Below are positions 38,613-57,796 of a DNA stretch of 64,000 bases, piece after piece. Within the stretch, counting starts at the first letter, position 1; each line of letters begins with the position of its first letter. Below the pieces are notes generated by a model. It was not told the origin of the DNA, did not search any database, and was given only the letters and a program-made list of their open reading frames with translations. This DNA is from Morchella semilibera (lineage: Eukaryota > Ascomycota > Pezizomycetes > Pezizales > Morchellaceae), in the NCBI GenBank assembly GCA_009192285.1, contig WBVU01000004.1:558001-622000 (forward strand), read 5' to 3'. The translations under genes were made by a program, and so were the position numbers.

Positions 38613-39434
38613 TTACAAGCTCTTGTTCATGAACCGTCTCTTGGTGAAGCTCAACCACCACTAAACAAATTAGCCCAACACATAAGTGATAACTCTAGAA
38701 AGTCACATACCTTACTCGGCTTCCCAGTTCCATCCGCATAGATCCTGCCAAGAAGTCTAATAACTAACTCTTGCCTCATCTGACTGATGTAACCTCTCAA
38801 GTTCTCGGCATCCGCCCTATCCTTCGGGGGCTGATAGAGCGCGTTCAGAGGGAACGCTGGATCTCCAGGGAGCGCAAAGTGGTCGAGTGCGGAGGTTTGA
38901 AGAGCCTGCGTTTAACCTATTGTAAGCAAAACAAGACCTAACGCGGAATGCATGATAAACTACCTTCTCGGAGTCTCGCAGACTCATAGTTGGCTTAATC
39001 TTACTCAAACAATCTGAGATCCATAGAATACCATAGATCAACGTTCGATCAGCTGGCCCCTTGATCTCAAAGTTGCGAAAAAAGGTGTTGGCCCGGAATA
39101 ACGTGAGAGTCTCGTCGAGCACATCGTAATGTTCGCTATCTGGGTCAACGTCGAGGTCACTCGTATTTGGAGGTAGTGCCGGGACAGGGTATGCTGGCCC
39201 CCTAGTCCTCGTACGGAGTGGAAGAAGAGCAAAGTTCCCTACTCGGACAAATATCAATGTCTATTAGTATAAATGCAGCCGATGAGGTAACGGGATATAT
39301 TTAGGCTTACCGACGACGCGGACGTCAGTATCTTGCAGGAACGCGGAGTGGTAGGCCTAGCGAGTAATGCATTTCATTAGTTTCGAGCTCTCTCCCTCAA
39401 TTCAAAGAGTGGATAAGTGGGAGCTTACTGGCAT
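38613..39434 (-). CDS. ARC18: Arp2/3 complex subunit 3 (ARPC3, p21-Arc)
   Basis: Predicted exons (- strand): 39434-39429, 39356-39311, 39238-38964, 38905-38711, 38660-38613, giving 189 residues, close to family length. This subunit is part of the seven-protein complex that nucleates branched actin in cortical patches. The sequence runs MPAYHSAFLQDTDVRVVGN, LLPLRTRTRGPA, the stretch DETLTLFRANTFFRNFEI, then DRTLIYGILWISDCL and a C-terminus WWLSFTKRRFMNKSL. The first coding exon holds only six bases (ATG CCA) before a GTAAGC donor; without it the protein lacks an initiator. All introns are GT-AG. The identification is clear along the full length. Confidence 0.94.
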
Positions 39435-40840
39435 TGTCCGGAGTAGTTGCGGGAATGGATGCTGTTCGTGGGGTGTGATTACACAGGATGGAGGAGCTTC
39501 ACCACGGTGTTGAGGCTTAGCTGGAGCTTCCGTCTTGGCGCTCCCTAGGGCTTGGGAACATGTTTGCGGGGCGATTGATGTGTTACCCGGTCTAACTAGC
39601 AAAAAACTTGGTGGGGTCAATGATCGGCTCGGGTATATATCCTAATATATATGGAAGTAAGGGTATCTTTAGTTTTAGACCGGTTACTGTGTCAGACCTA
39701 GAAGAGTGACCCCACACAAATTTGTATGGGAATTTCTGTTACCAAAGCTATCTCCACCGCCTCTTAAGATATTTAGTACCAGATGTTTAGTAAATGAATT
39801 CCATTTCAAAACACAAGCATTTAATTAGTTTCCAGATTGATTATCCTCTATTATGGTGATTGTGGGGTCTTCTTTTTTCGAAGGCTTTATGTCTGTTTTA
39901 GTGCCGTTGCTGGCATACGACACACTTCTAGGTCTGACACAGTACTGGGTCGAAAACGTTAGTCTTATGTCTTCAAACTTCAAGTGTATCTATAGTTGCT
40001 CGGTATGCATCCGCCCTATAGAGTTAAGGGCTAATATAACGAGCGAGAGGTTGTGATTAAGCTTAAACTAATCCAGGAAGTAGAATAGCTCGGAACTTAG
40101 CAAATTATAAAGCTCCAGAGTTACATAGCTATATTTTTCTAGAACTTATTTACGGTATCAAACATTACATGGCTGTTATATATGGAGCGGCAAATGTGTC
40201 AAAATTAAAAGCAACCCTACCAATGGTAGTAAACTACTTTACCACCGGTGGTGAAAATAATACCATGATTTAGACCTATAATGTCACTTTTTATGGTAAA
40301 AGCACAGAAATTTCGGACGAAAGGGGCTATATAATGCCAATATATGAGTTGAGTCCTATTGTTCACCGGTGGGGAATTTCATCACTGGCCTGGTAGGCAC
40401 TTCACCACTGGTGGGGAACCTTCATAAGTGTTTGTATTAATGATTAGCGCAGCATAAAGACTGAAATTCAGCGCCTATACCACCAGTGGTAAAGTAATTA
40501 ACCTGCACCGTTGGTAAAATTACTTTTGACACATTTACTGCGCCATATATTAGTTTATATGTAGGTACAGTACGCATGCAAAAATAAATATAAAAAATAA
40601 TCCTAGGTTCGAAATCCAACCAAATGAGAGGCTGCCGACTGTGTCGAGCTTCGGGCTGCGAACCACATCAGTCAATTTGAGTACTACCACCCAAGGTCAA
40701 GGGCCTTACTATAGCTATCACGTTGTTACCCCCTCCGAATCTAGATTTTATTCCCGCATCCTCGTTCTACCTGGCCTCCAAAGATTTCTTCTAAACCAAG
40801 AGAAGGTCTTGCATGATGCATTAGAAGAATTTGTTACACC
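39435..40840. other. Intergenic, accessory-looking
   Basis: About 1.4 kb of AT-rich sequence between ARPC3 and the unrecognised 200-aa gene. It contains the inverted-repeat element at 40178-40550. Two small frames at 39402-39620 (-) and 40641-40997 (+) are not supported. Confidence 0.5.
40178..40550. mobile_element. MITE-like element with long terminal inverted repeats
   Basis: Both ends read ATATATGG inward, followed by imperfect inverted repeats of about 72 bp (40178-40252 against 40550-40479). The shared blocks include AAATGTGTCAAAA and ACTTTACCACYGGTGGT. The element is 373 bp, has no coding capacity and is flanked by TA-rich sequence, so a TA target duplication is plausible. Internally it repeats dyads of the form CCACYRGTGG at about 40241, 40363, 40403 and 40479. 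These features fit a non-autonomous Tc1/mariner-like MITE, but no transposase is present in the window to link it to. Confidence 0.7.
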
Positions 40841-40841
40841 A

Positions 40842-41502
40842 TTAGATATCAAGACTGAAGGACTTTATATACCTTTCTTCCTTCCCAAGATTAACTATCA
40901 GAACAGTTTCAATACCGGATATGATATCCCAAACAGTATCCCACCGAACCTGCTTAGCATGGGCCAAATTGTTGCGCTGCTTTTTAAGGTTGTATAAAAT
41001 TTCTGGCGCTTGTGAGGTCCTAATTTCTCTGATTGCCCTAAGATTTTCAAAAATCCAAATGATTTCGATCGAGATGGCATTACGGGCCCAGTACTCACTC
41101 GTGCCTCTTTTTGCCGCCATGAAATTCTATGAAGCAGCTGATAAGCTAGTAATATAACTGAACACATGGATTTGATATATTTACCCTCTTATCGAGACGA
41201 TATAAAGCTAAAATCTTTTTGATCTCATCTAAAGACGTTTCTATTGCCATGAATCGCACCGAGTCATTACCACGAGGGGGGCGATTGCTGGTAAAGAAAG
41301 GCAAACTCTTGGGCGCCGCAGACATGGATGCACGACGGACATGCCTAACATCAGAGACCCTAACACGGAGTAGTGGTTTTAACTTGTCAAGTTTGGCGAT
41401 TGAAAACGCAGATCCACGGGCCATTGATACTCTAGATCTGTACTTTGGGAGAATGGCTGCCGCTAATGGAGTAGTGTTGCCTAAATAGTGCAGTCGGGTC
41501 AT
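40842..41502 (-). CDS. Unrecognised basic protein, possibly mitochondrial
   Basis: Two exons (- strand), 41502-41185 and 41126-40842, join through a 58-nt GT-AG intron (donor GTAAAT, acceptor CATAG) to give 200 residues. The splice keeps phase exactly and changes frame to one with protein-like composition. I do not recognise the family. The N-terminus (MTRLHYLGNTTPLAAAILPK) is basic with few acids, as in mitochondrial presequences. The middle contains ETSLDEIKKILALYRLDKR. The second exon holds a helical charged segment, IEIIWIFENLRAIREIRTSQ, and ends in a stretch that may include a further intron (possible donor after NNLAHAKQ). Nothing in the neighbourhood indicates a role. An alternative is a chance pair of open frames. 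Confidence 0.45.
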
Positions 41503-42661
41503 CTAAACAGCACCAAACTAGATCTCTGTATCCAGTGACAGCTTCGGTTCTTCTTTTTGTATGCACGTAGGCTTCCCACTACATGTATATATAGCTATAT
41601 CCTAAGTGTAGAGATTAGAAGTATAAAGATCCAACTATATATCAATCCATGTGATCGAGAAATCATATCGTGGGAGGGGGACAGGATCAACGATTGATCA
41701 AGGAAAACTTGATCATTTGGTAGAAACTTGTCATGGCAAACTTGATCGTGTAAATATCAGCGAAGCTACATCATAAAGTACATGTAGTCTCGTCGTATAT
41801 TACATGTACATTCATATGAGCACTATGCATGTTTGATCAGAGATTGCAATTGGGGCAGAGATATCGGCTTTACCGCCTGTAGACTCAATAAAGACCGTTG
41901 CCTTAACAAAAGTATTTTGTATGTAGTTCATTGTATGTGTATTGATAAGCAGGAAAGGATCACAAAACAATACGTAATTATACGATAAGACGAAGATTGA
42001 TAAAACCGATCCAGCAGCTCCAAACCCCCATTGTACAAACAATAAGGCTAATAACAAACAAGACTTTGGCAGTTTATAAACGATCCAAGCATTGGATACA
42101 TGTGTGTGTGTGTGTGTGTGCGTTTAGAATTGGTTGTCCTCTTTATAGCTGCTGAGATCCGTAAAGGCAGCGGGCTCAGTGACTATGCCACACGGAGTCC
42201 TGGATACATTTCAACACTCCTAGCTTATACTTACATTACTCATCCAGGCCATCTCCATCCTATGTACGTAAGTGCTCGTACATATGCAGCCGTTTGTGCG
42301 CCAAACATGCAAGCACAATGACTCTCACAAAACATGCAAGGTTTTGACCTATTAACTCCGAGAGGTGAGTACCTTGCCAAGTGCATGGCAACATGCGCAC
42401 GGACACAAACCCGTTCGTTATCTGGGGTACCTTCAGCGGTTTTCCTCGGTATATAGCGATTGATTAATTACACCACCGACATGCTTGATACCGGCATTCT
42501 GAATTCGAAATTACAACACAAAAATAAAAAAAATAGAATTCATGATAACTTCCCCTTTATGAATACCTCATAACATGTACCCCCACTTACCAAACGAAGA
42601 AGCGTATGATAGGGGAAAAAAGACAAGATAAACGTGGCCCTCATTCACCCGATAAGTTTGT
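41503..42661. other. Intergenic with simple repeats
   Basis: About 1.15 kb. TACATGTA lies at 41580, 41779 and 41801; a (TG)10 microsatellite at 42101-42120; and a fragment related to the 8.4-kb inverted-repeat element at 42169-42206. No gene seen. Confidence 0.55.
42169..42206. repeat. Partial copy of the 8332-8454 repeat
   Basis: GCGGGCTCAGTGACTATGCC followed by ACACGG and AGTCCTGGAT matches the right half of the element at 8408-8453, with one mismatch in the first block and a short deletion before AGTCCTGGAT. No second arm is visible here, so it looks like a degraded copy. Confidence 0.55.
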
Positions 42662-42973
42662 TTAAACCCCGCCACCTATGTTACAAAGAGAGTTTAGTAT
42701 CGTATGTTTAGGGAGATGATAAGGGTTGGTCTCACCAGAACGTTCACAGCCTCCTAAAGCAAAGCTCTGGCCGGCCCCAACAGCTGCTTGAGCTTTCTTT
42801 GCGGCCTCCGATTTGGCATTTAGATTCAATGCCACTACGCCGAGACCCGTGAGGGCAACCACTGTGGCGAGGGTGCTTTTTGTGCTGTTGTAGTTACCGA
42901 GTTAGCCAGATGAGGCTCCATGAAACTGAATAAAGAAAAAGCAGGAAACAAACGTGAATGCGCGGGTAAGCAT
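42662..42973 (-). CDS. Possible 60-aa membrane microprotein
   Basis: Three short exons (- strand), 42973-42954, 42884-42736 and 42675-42662, give 60 residues starting MLTRAF. GT-AG junctions keep phase throughout. Exon 2 encodes a hydrophobic segment, STLATVVALTGLGVVALNLN, then an alanine/lysine helix and the tail FALGGCERSGGGV. The short basic start plus one hydrophobic segment suggests a small organellar or membrane protein. I recognise no family. Because every exon is small, the model could be accidental; the hydrophobic segment and the tidy glycine tail are the arguments for it. Confidence 0.4.
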
Positions 42974-45081
42974 TTCTTCTTTAAACAGTTGTGAAGGTAT
43001 CAATTATTGACAGATACTATAGATTCAGGAAAATTAAGCTCTGACGAGCAAGAGGGTGGGCAGAGGGCCCATTTGTACTCGTAATTAGCTGCTCTAGACA
43101 CGCGACTTATCTCGCGCTACAACTGGCGATCGGCGTGAACCGTGAATGTTCAATTTCTCTCCCCACAACTTCTCCCGGGGGTGTGGGTGATATCCCTGCC
43201 CGTCCTCTTTTTCGCATCGAACTGTCTGGATCATTTTGACGCAAGAAGATAAATCCTGCTGTTTGGTGCGTGCGCCATTGCCCTTTGTGGCCCGCGGAGG
43301 CGGATCGGTAACTGGGCTGCGTGCAACATTGCTTGACCCATTGGCTTCCACAAAAGCTAGGATGCACGCAGAAACCACAGTATCACGAGGATGGAGAGCT
43401 GAAGGTACAGAGACCAGTTCATTGAGAGCTCTTGAATTACTACTCTAACTCTATGTAGTTTAAGGACATTGGAGCACCTACTCGAGACAAGAGCCCTTGC
43501 ATTCTAGAGCGCCCCCTGTAGATATCGACCCCGTGAGTAATCATAGTACTAAGATCTATATATATTATTAAAAAGAGCTCTGAATCCCCAACAATCTCCC
43601 GGCCGCCAGCGTAACGGGTTAATTACATTATGACTATTCTGGCTTTTTGGGCACTGAATTATGGAAGTAACATATCATTGAGGGATACATTGTACCTACA
43701 TTACCGATATGACTCTCCCATTTAAATCCTGTACTCGATACCCCCCATTTGTTTGAAACAGAGAGTCATGAGCACAAATATCAACCTGCACTGAGCAGAT
43801 AACCAGCCGAGCAGATCATGATTGTTCGATTGGAGGGGAGAAAAGGGGGGGGGGTTCTCCCACAAGGCTTGGTTTGCATAACGCAAGCTTGACTCGGCCT
43901 AACCAGCATACATGTAGTAAGTAAATCTGTGGCTCACTAGCCCGGTTCTTGCGAGTGATATTGCATGAAGCATGTAGTTATTTGCGTGCCTACCATAAAG
44001 TACATTGTATGAACATCAATGAGGACGCTACTATGATCCCTATGATCCCTAACACGGAATAACACGGAGTAACTCCTACCAAGAAAGGATTCTCTGTGTA
44101 GGCACGGATATATTTGTGAGGCTCGGGCATTTAGACTAGTTATTATCGACACTGGTTGTTTGAAGAAATTCCAGGAGGATAACTACCCCTGGGAAATATT
44201 CTGGAAGTCTCAATTAAGACATTCATATCATATTTTGAACTCCTTACATACTTGTACTCTAGTGGTAGCCGACCCTTATCTGCATACCTTACCAAGAGAT
44301 GCGTGCAGATAAACGCCTGTGCATCCCGAACCGCGATAAGTCCCTGGGTCCCCCGTCAATGTATCCTATCAACGAGTTGTTAAGTGAACTTAAGCTTTGG
44401 GTCGATAGGTGGCCTTTTTGAATGATGGACTGTTTGAGTCCAGTGGCTGTGTATCCGGTGAACCGACTGCGTTTGGATCCTCGGTAATATCGCAATGTCC
44501 CACCTTCGAGAGACGGCCACTTTCTAGCTGCTAATCTCCTGTCATTCAGGGGAAACATGCGTTAAAGGAGAGTAGATAGGATGTAAGTATCTATGTAGAT
44601 AATCCATACAGATCCTTCGGAATGAAGCCCCTCGCCGTATTTATTTAACAAGGCTGTTCCATAACCAGATGAGGATTTCTTTTTTGGTGGATGTGCATGG
44701 GTCGCGATGAAAGGTTTCACCTCACACGTGTTGTTGGGATGCCAGTACAGTTGATGAATGTTTCCTAGCCACAGCCTGTGGCGGTGAAACCTTGCCGCGG
44801 AGGTTGACTACATCCAGTTTCCTTCATATTCTAATACATCTACGGCCGAGTATCGACATCCAGAGCTCCGCATGCCGACGCCTTCAAAAATTCTGCACAC
44901 TACTGCCACTACCTGAAAATTTGGAGAGACTACACCATCACAGAAACTACAAACACAAGGTGGTACCTTTACCTTATAAACGAGAAGATATCAAATCCGC
45001 CTAAACATCTTATCATTCGTTTTTACACCTACACCTCCCTTGCAACACCTTCAAGGGGCTGATTACAACAGAGTGCCCAAA
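42974..45081. other. Intergenic, no convincing gene
   Basis: About 2.1 kb. It has a G10 tract at 43845-43854, TACATGTA at 43909 and short TATATAT stretches near 43560. Overlapping small frames on both strands at 43.1-43.45 kb and 44.3-44.55 kb lack splice partners or motifs. The last 300 nt are C/A-rich and likely form the GPAT promoter and leader. Confidence 0.5.
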
Positions 45082-47607
45082 ATGACACCCAGAAAGAAGG
45101 AGGAGCTCGCGCCCATGGTTAACTGGGTTTACGACGTCGTGTTATGGTCTTTTTCGGGTATGTGAAATGTGTTCTGGTGGTTTTTGAAAGGAGGCATCGA
45201 TAAGAGTATAAACAAGATACTGATATTTGACCCGTTTTACCCGTAGTTCTTGTCGACCTCTTTTTCAGAGAAGTACATCCTCGTGGTGCTTTTCGGATTC
45301 CGAAGAGAGGTCCTATAATATTTGTCGCTGCTCCCCATGCAAACCAGGTACTTTTCTCACAGTCCGACTAATCTACTCCCCGGTACTAAATTCGTCTTAT
45401 AGTTTGTTGATCCTCTCATTCTTATGCGAGCCGTTCGGCTCGAGGCACGACGCCGTATCGCCTTCCTTGTCGCCGAAAAATCCATGCGCCGCAAGTTCAT
45501 CGGTTGGCTTTCTCGTTGTGTCGGCGCTGTTCCTGTATCCCGCTCTCAGGACTTGGCCAAGGCCGGCCAGGGTCGCATCTACCTCCCTGATGCTGAAGGT
45601 CAGCCTATTAAGATCCGCGGTGTTGGAACGAAGTTTACTACGGAGGTTACTACTGGTGGTTCATTGACCTTGCCATCTGTCCCTGGGCAGGCTGGTGCTA
45701 GTACTGATGTTGCGGAAATCTTGAGTGATACGGAGCTGGTACTCAAAAAACCTTTCAAGGGCGATGTGGCTATACGGCAGTTGCAGCAGGAGTCCGAGGA
45801 GGGGAAGGGAACTAAGTATAAAGTTGCACCGAAGGTTGACCAGACCGAGGTATACGATGCTGTGTTTCACAGATTGAACTCCGGGGGCTGTGTAGGCATC
45901 TTTCCAGAGGGCGGTAGTCACGACAGAACCGAGTTATTGCCACTGAAGGGTACGTATTTATATCGCACTTGCATTGGTCATTATCTGGTGGCAACCTGCA
46001 TCCATCCGATTTAAGCCAGGCGGCTGATATCTTTTTTTAGCTGGTGTGGCTATTATGGCTCTCGGTGCACTTGCTGCAAATCCAAACTGCGGTCTTAAAA
46101 TCGTCCCAACAGGTATGAATTATTTCCATGCGCATAAATTCCGGTCTCGGGCCGTTATCGAGTTTGGAGCGCCTATCGACGTCCCGAAAGAGCTGGTGGA
46201 ACAATATTCAAGAGGAGAGAAACGCGAGGCCGTTAGGGCACTTCTAGAAATGATTTATAATGGATTGGTATCAGTTACTGTTCCTTCACCGGATTATGAT
46301 ACGCTCATGGTGCGTGTTTTGAGTTCTCGTCCCCCTATCATTTCTGTTGCTGATTTTTCTAGGCTATTCAAGCTGCAAGGAGATTGTACAAGCCTACCAA
46401 CAAGAAGCTACCCCTTCCGATGGTAGTTGAGTTGAACAGGAGACTGGTAACTGGATACACCCATTACAAGGATGACCCTCGTATAATACATCTCCGAGGA
46501 TCGGTTACTGAATACAATCGCCAACTCCGTCTTCTTGGTCTCAGAGATCACCAAGTAGAGTATGCCAAGTTCTCGGTGTTTCGGGTAGTTTTTACTCTGA
46601 TCTACAGAATCGGTAAACTAGCAGTACTTGCCCTTGGCGCTCTCCCGGGATTCATTCTCTTTGGGCCAGTTTTTATAGCTACAAAGATAATCTCACGAAG
46701 GAAAGCAGCAGAAGCTCTTAAAGCTTCTACTGTTAAGGTCCAAGGAAAAGATGTTATGGCTACCTGGAAGCTTCTCGTTGCCCTGGCTTTTGCCCCGGTT
46801 TTGTACAACTTCTACGTTGTTATTCTTTGCTACTGGACCTATAGCCACAGGGCATTTGGTTTGATGCCAGATTGGGTGCCAATTATTGGTGTTGCGATAT
46901 TTGGATGGATTTTGTTCCCGACCATCACTTTTGCCGCGCTAAGATTTGGTGAGATTGGGATGGACATCTTCAAGTCTCTCCGACCACTGGTCTTATCTCT
47001 GAATCCTACTTCTGCCAACACCATTGTTAAGCTCCGTGAGAGGCGCGCTAAACTTTCGATTGAAGTTACGGACCTGATCAACACCCTTGGCCCTGAGCTT
47101 TTCCCTGACTTTAACTCTGCCCGTATCATCGAAGATCCCTTCCACAAGGATAGCAATATACCGCCAATCACTATTGGGCGTCGTGATTCGGAGGTGTCCT
47201 CAGATGGATTCTCCCCTATATCTGAACATGGGCAAAACTCAGGCTTTGGATGGTCTGGTAATAACTTGCCGCGAAACGAAAGTTTCGCTAACCTGGGAAG
47301 TATTGGTTTATTCGCTAGTCGGCCGGCTAGTCGGGCTAGGAGCCGAAGCAATAGTGGAGGTTTTCCTATCAAAGCATTTAGTCAGGTTGATGAGAGTGCC
47401 GGCCAAGCGGAGTTTGAAGAGGTTAGTCGAAGAATTAGCACGGCAATGGCTGAACGCCGAAGGGAAAGGAGTCGTAGAAGAAGCGGGTCACGGGGTTGGG
47501 CAATGGAAAATGAAGAGGAAGAGGAAGAGGAGGCTATGGAGATGGAGATGGAGGGAACTAGCGCCAGCGAGGAAGAACCTGCCGCGGAGGGGAAGAAGTC
47601 TGTTTAG
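45082..47607 (+). CDS. SCT1: Glycerol-3-phosphate O-acyltransferase (Sct1/Gat-type)
   Basis: Predicted exons 45082-45157, 45247-45347, 45403-45949, 46041-46309 and 46363-47607 give 745 residues, near the yeast Sct1/Gpt2 size. The enzyme makes lysophosphatidic acid from glycerol-3-phosphate (or dihydroxyacetone phosphate) at the ER, the first step of phospholipid and triacylglycerol synthesis. The catalytic block is FVAAPHANQFVDP (H...D), formed across the exon 2/3 junction; the glycerophosphate-binding block is GIFPEGGSHDRTELLPLKAG, across exons 3/4. FREVHPRG near the start is typical. Three hydrophobic segments follow in exon 5 (around residues 400-520). The C-terminus is serine/arginine-rich and ends in an acidic EEEEEEEAMEMEMEG run, likely a phosphorylated regulatory tail. 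GPT2 is the alternative paralogue name. Confidence 0.94.
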
Positions 47608-49526
47608 TCTGTTCTCTTGTTTCAGCGGGCCATCGGGTTGTTAACAAAAGGATTGGGCTTTATTTTTATTTTTATTCTTATTTTGTTCCTATTTGTGTCT
47701 TCAGTAATTATTTCTCCCAGCGAAACCCGGGCCGCCGTCCCCATTTTCAGCAAGTGAAGTTATTTGAAACCCCCCCCCCCCCCCAAAAAAAAAAAAAAAA
47801 AAAAAAAAAGGAAAGTGTGTGTGTGTGTGGGGGGGGGGGGGGGAGGAAAAAAAGAAAGAAAAAACCTGCCTATGCATCTTTCCTTAGTCTTGGCAAATTA
47901 CCCTTCTCATCCACCGTCTGGTTTGTTTGGCACGGTTTATCGCTTTACTGATCCTAGAGGTGTGTTGGCGGAATGTATGGGTTTGCCGGCCTTGGTCTTG
48001 GTGTTTTACAGATTTGGTATATTTAGTTGCACCTAGCTGGAGGTCTCTGAGCTTGTCGAGAAGGTTTTACAACCACCCTGAGGTTTTTAGACTTTATTGC
48101 GAGTGCCGAGGACTCCATACTTCGGAGAATCAGAGTCATAGTAAATCACTCGGTAAATATTTCCCTTATTAATACGCCTCATTTGTAAACCTCTCCGTTT
48201 TTTTAGTAGGCCCTTGTACCCAAACCTTTCTGGGAGGGGATAATCTGTCCAACTCTGTTATTAAGCTCAATCACAATTTATCACTCGGAACTCTCGACTT
48301 GCCACAGAGGATATATTATCCCCGGCTCGCAATAATAATCTCAGTTTGTAATACAGTGAAGAGGGGCGAGACCTCGTTGGTTGACTATATTATAGTGATG
48401 TATTATATACCTATATAGTATGGGTTTATGGCTTATACACTGGAAAATGCATGTAGTCCTTGTGCACTGTGTGGCTTCATATCCCCTTAGCCTCGGAGGC
48501 CACATCACACAAAAAAACGATTTTTTTCATTTATGTGAATCTGTAAGTGTGGATCAAAGCCTATTATTATTCAGATATATATAACTGTGACGAGAGATAT
48601 TCTTAGTAAAAAAAGAAAAATATCGATCAACCTAGTAGGAAGATTTTTAAAAAGAGATGGGTCCAATGAGTCCGAAATGGGGGTTCATATACAATCTAGA
48701 TATAGAGCAGAGTAATTGCAGGAAGAGTACATGTACCCCTATGCCACCCCCACTCTAGTTTGAACATCTAACGCCTGAGTTACCCGTGATAAAACATCAC
48801 TAGCTCACATATCCCTTTATGACCAAGCGCTCATGCGGCGAGCATTTATATAACTATGAGAGCGATAAGGCGGGTTGCGTTCAGGGTTACGCTTATAGCA
48901 ACACTATTGATTGACTGATTGATAACCCGTACATGTATGCAAACCGCAGGTTATGACATACATCTAGTGGAAATGTGTTACTACGAAATATGGTAGTATA
49001 AGTGTAACTCAGCGCGAGAAGAAAATATGAGAGTAATTTTAGTGCTCCCACTACCTACAATCGTAATTAATATAGAGGCGTTGGAGAGTGGGCCCAAATG
49101 TGATAGTCAGAGATTATTACTTTCGCAGCTGAACCGAAGCTGGATACGCGTTATATTTGAAGGGACCTCTACAAAGAGGATATCTACATGTAGTAGACCC
49201 TTAGCCTCAGATTCTTGTGAAAGTTAGAAATTCATAATTAATATATCACTCTAGACAGCAATCCACCAGTCCCGCCATATTTTCTCCCCCTTTCCCCTTA
49301 TCTTTTTGCGAAAAGAAAAGGGCTCTGGATCATACCAACGTTCCTCCTATTCGTCAAAGCTCAAGAATCAGACGCAAAAAGCAAAAATCTGTAAAACCCC
49401 ACCAGCCTGATGCTTGTGATGTTTACGAATGATATGACCACCTGCCGCATCCAAAATCGCCGAGAAATCGAAAGCAAAGATATAAAAGACAACGCGATAT
49501 TTAATTTACTATCCTAACCCGTTGCA
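47608..49526. other. Convergent intergenic region with simple repeats
   Basis: About 1.9 kb between the GPAT and SEC23 3' ends. It begins with a C15-A25-(GT)n-G15 composite at 47770-47843. TACATGTA occurs at 48728, 48930 and 49185. The rest is AT-rich and holds no gene I can support. Confidence 0.55.
47770..47843. repeat. C15-A25-(GT)n-G15 composite simple repeat
   Basis: Fifteen C, twenty-five A, GGAAA, a (GT)-repeat of about seven units and fifteen G follow one another about 160 nt after the GPAT stop. The C and G blocks can pair as a hairpin, and either strand could form a quadruplex-like structure. Confidence 0.85.
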
Positions 49527-54189
<4,663 letters not shown>

Positions 54190-54960
54190 TGTTGTTTATG
54201 TAGTATCGATGTTAGGTATCTGATTGAAATCAATGCGCACTGAACCAAAGGTTTAGTAGGATGGTTTGGAGACGGATGAGGGGCGGGGCAAGTGCAGGAG
54301 GCCGCAACCTAAAACTTTTTTTTTTTTTGGGAGGGGCCATTTTTGGTTGAACAAGCCATGGGAAATGTTAGGGCAAAACGATGTTTCCGTGACCTGAGCC
54401 AATCAAAGGCTTCTTCTCCCACCCTGCTTTTACGCCATAGGCGGTAGTCCGGTTTTTAAATTTTTCTTTAGTCCCTGACTCTAAGCACTCGTACCTACAT
54501 GACGCAACCAGAGTACCCGAGGAGCTCCTTCTCGGGGGTCGCGTTCTAAGTATTATCGCTTCTCGATTTTCATACATAGCTAGATCTATGTTTTTATGTC
54601 TGCTTCAAAACCGAATTTCTCAACTCCTAATCCCGAGATACACCAGGATAATCATCCATTTATTCCCAACGACGAGACACAAAAACGAGCTGGAGAAAAT
54701 AAAAGAATAAAGAGAAATCTCCCCCTTACGATAAGAGGTACAATAGGAAACGATATCAAAGATCATAGCAGCTTTATAAAGGCCAAGCCCCAAATTTCAA
54801 GCTTACAATACCATCCTGATCAACCCATGTTTTGGCTATTCGAATAGTTACAGGAGGGTCAATTTCTTGCTCTCTCATGACAAAATTATACTTCGTAGCT
54901 AGCATCGCCCCCCCCCCCCCACACACACACCCATATGACACACTCCGTGCAGGACACTAA
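54190..54960. other. LYS1 promoter and CUL1 3' region
   Basis: About 770 nt, with a T-rich run near 54310 and C13 followed by (AC)n at 54908-54930. A lone 83-codon frame at 54596-54847 (+) starts with ATG but shows no motif; I do not annotate it. Confidence 0.55.

Positions 54961-57796
<2,836 letters not shown>

Noticed and set aside
40641-40997. 118-codon + strand frame
   Set aside because: Starts at a non-ATG codon and overlaps the better-supported spliced gene on the - strand.
43094-43448. Overlapping frames on both strands (70-94 codons)
   Set aside because: No splice partners, motifs or consistent composition; probably chance.
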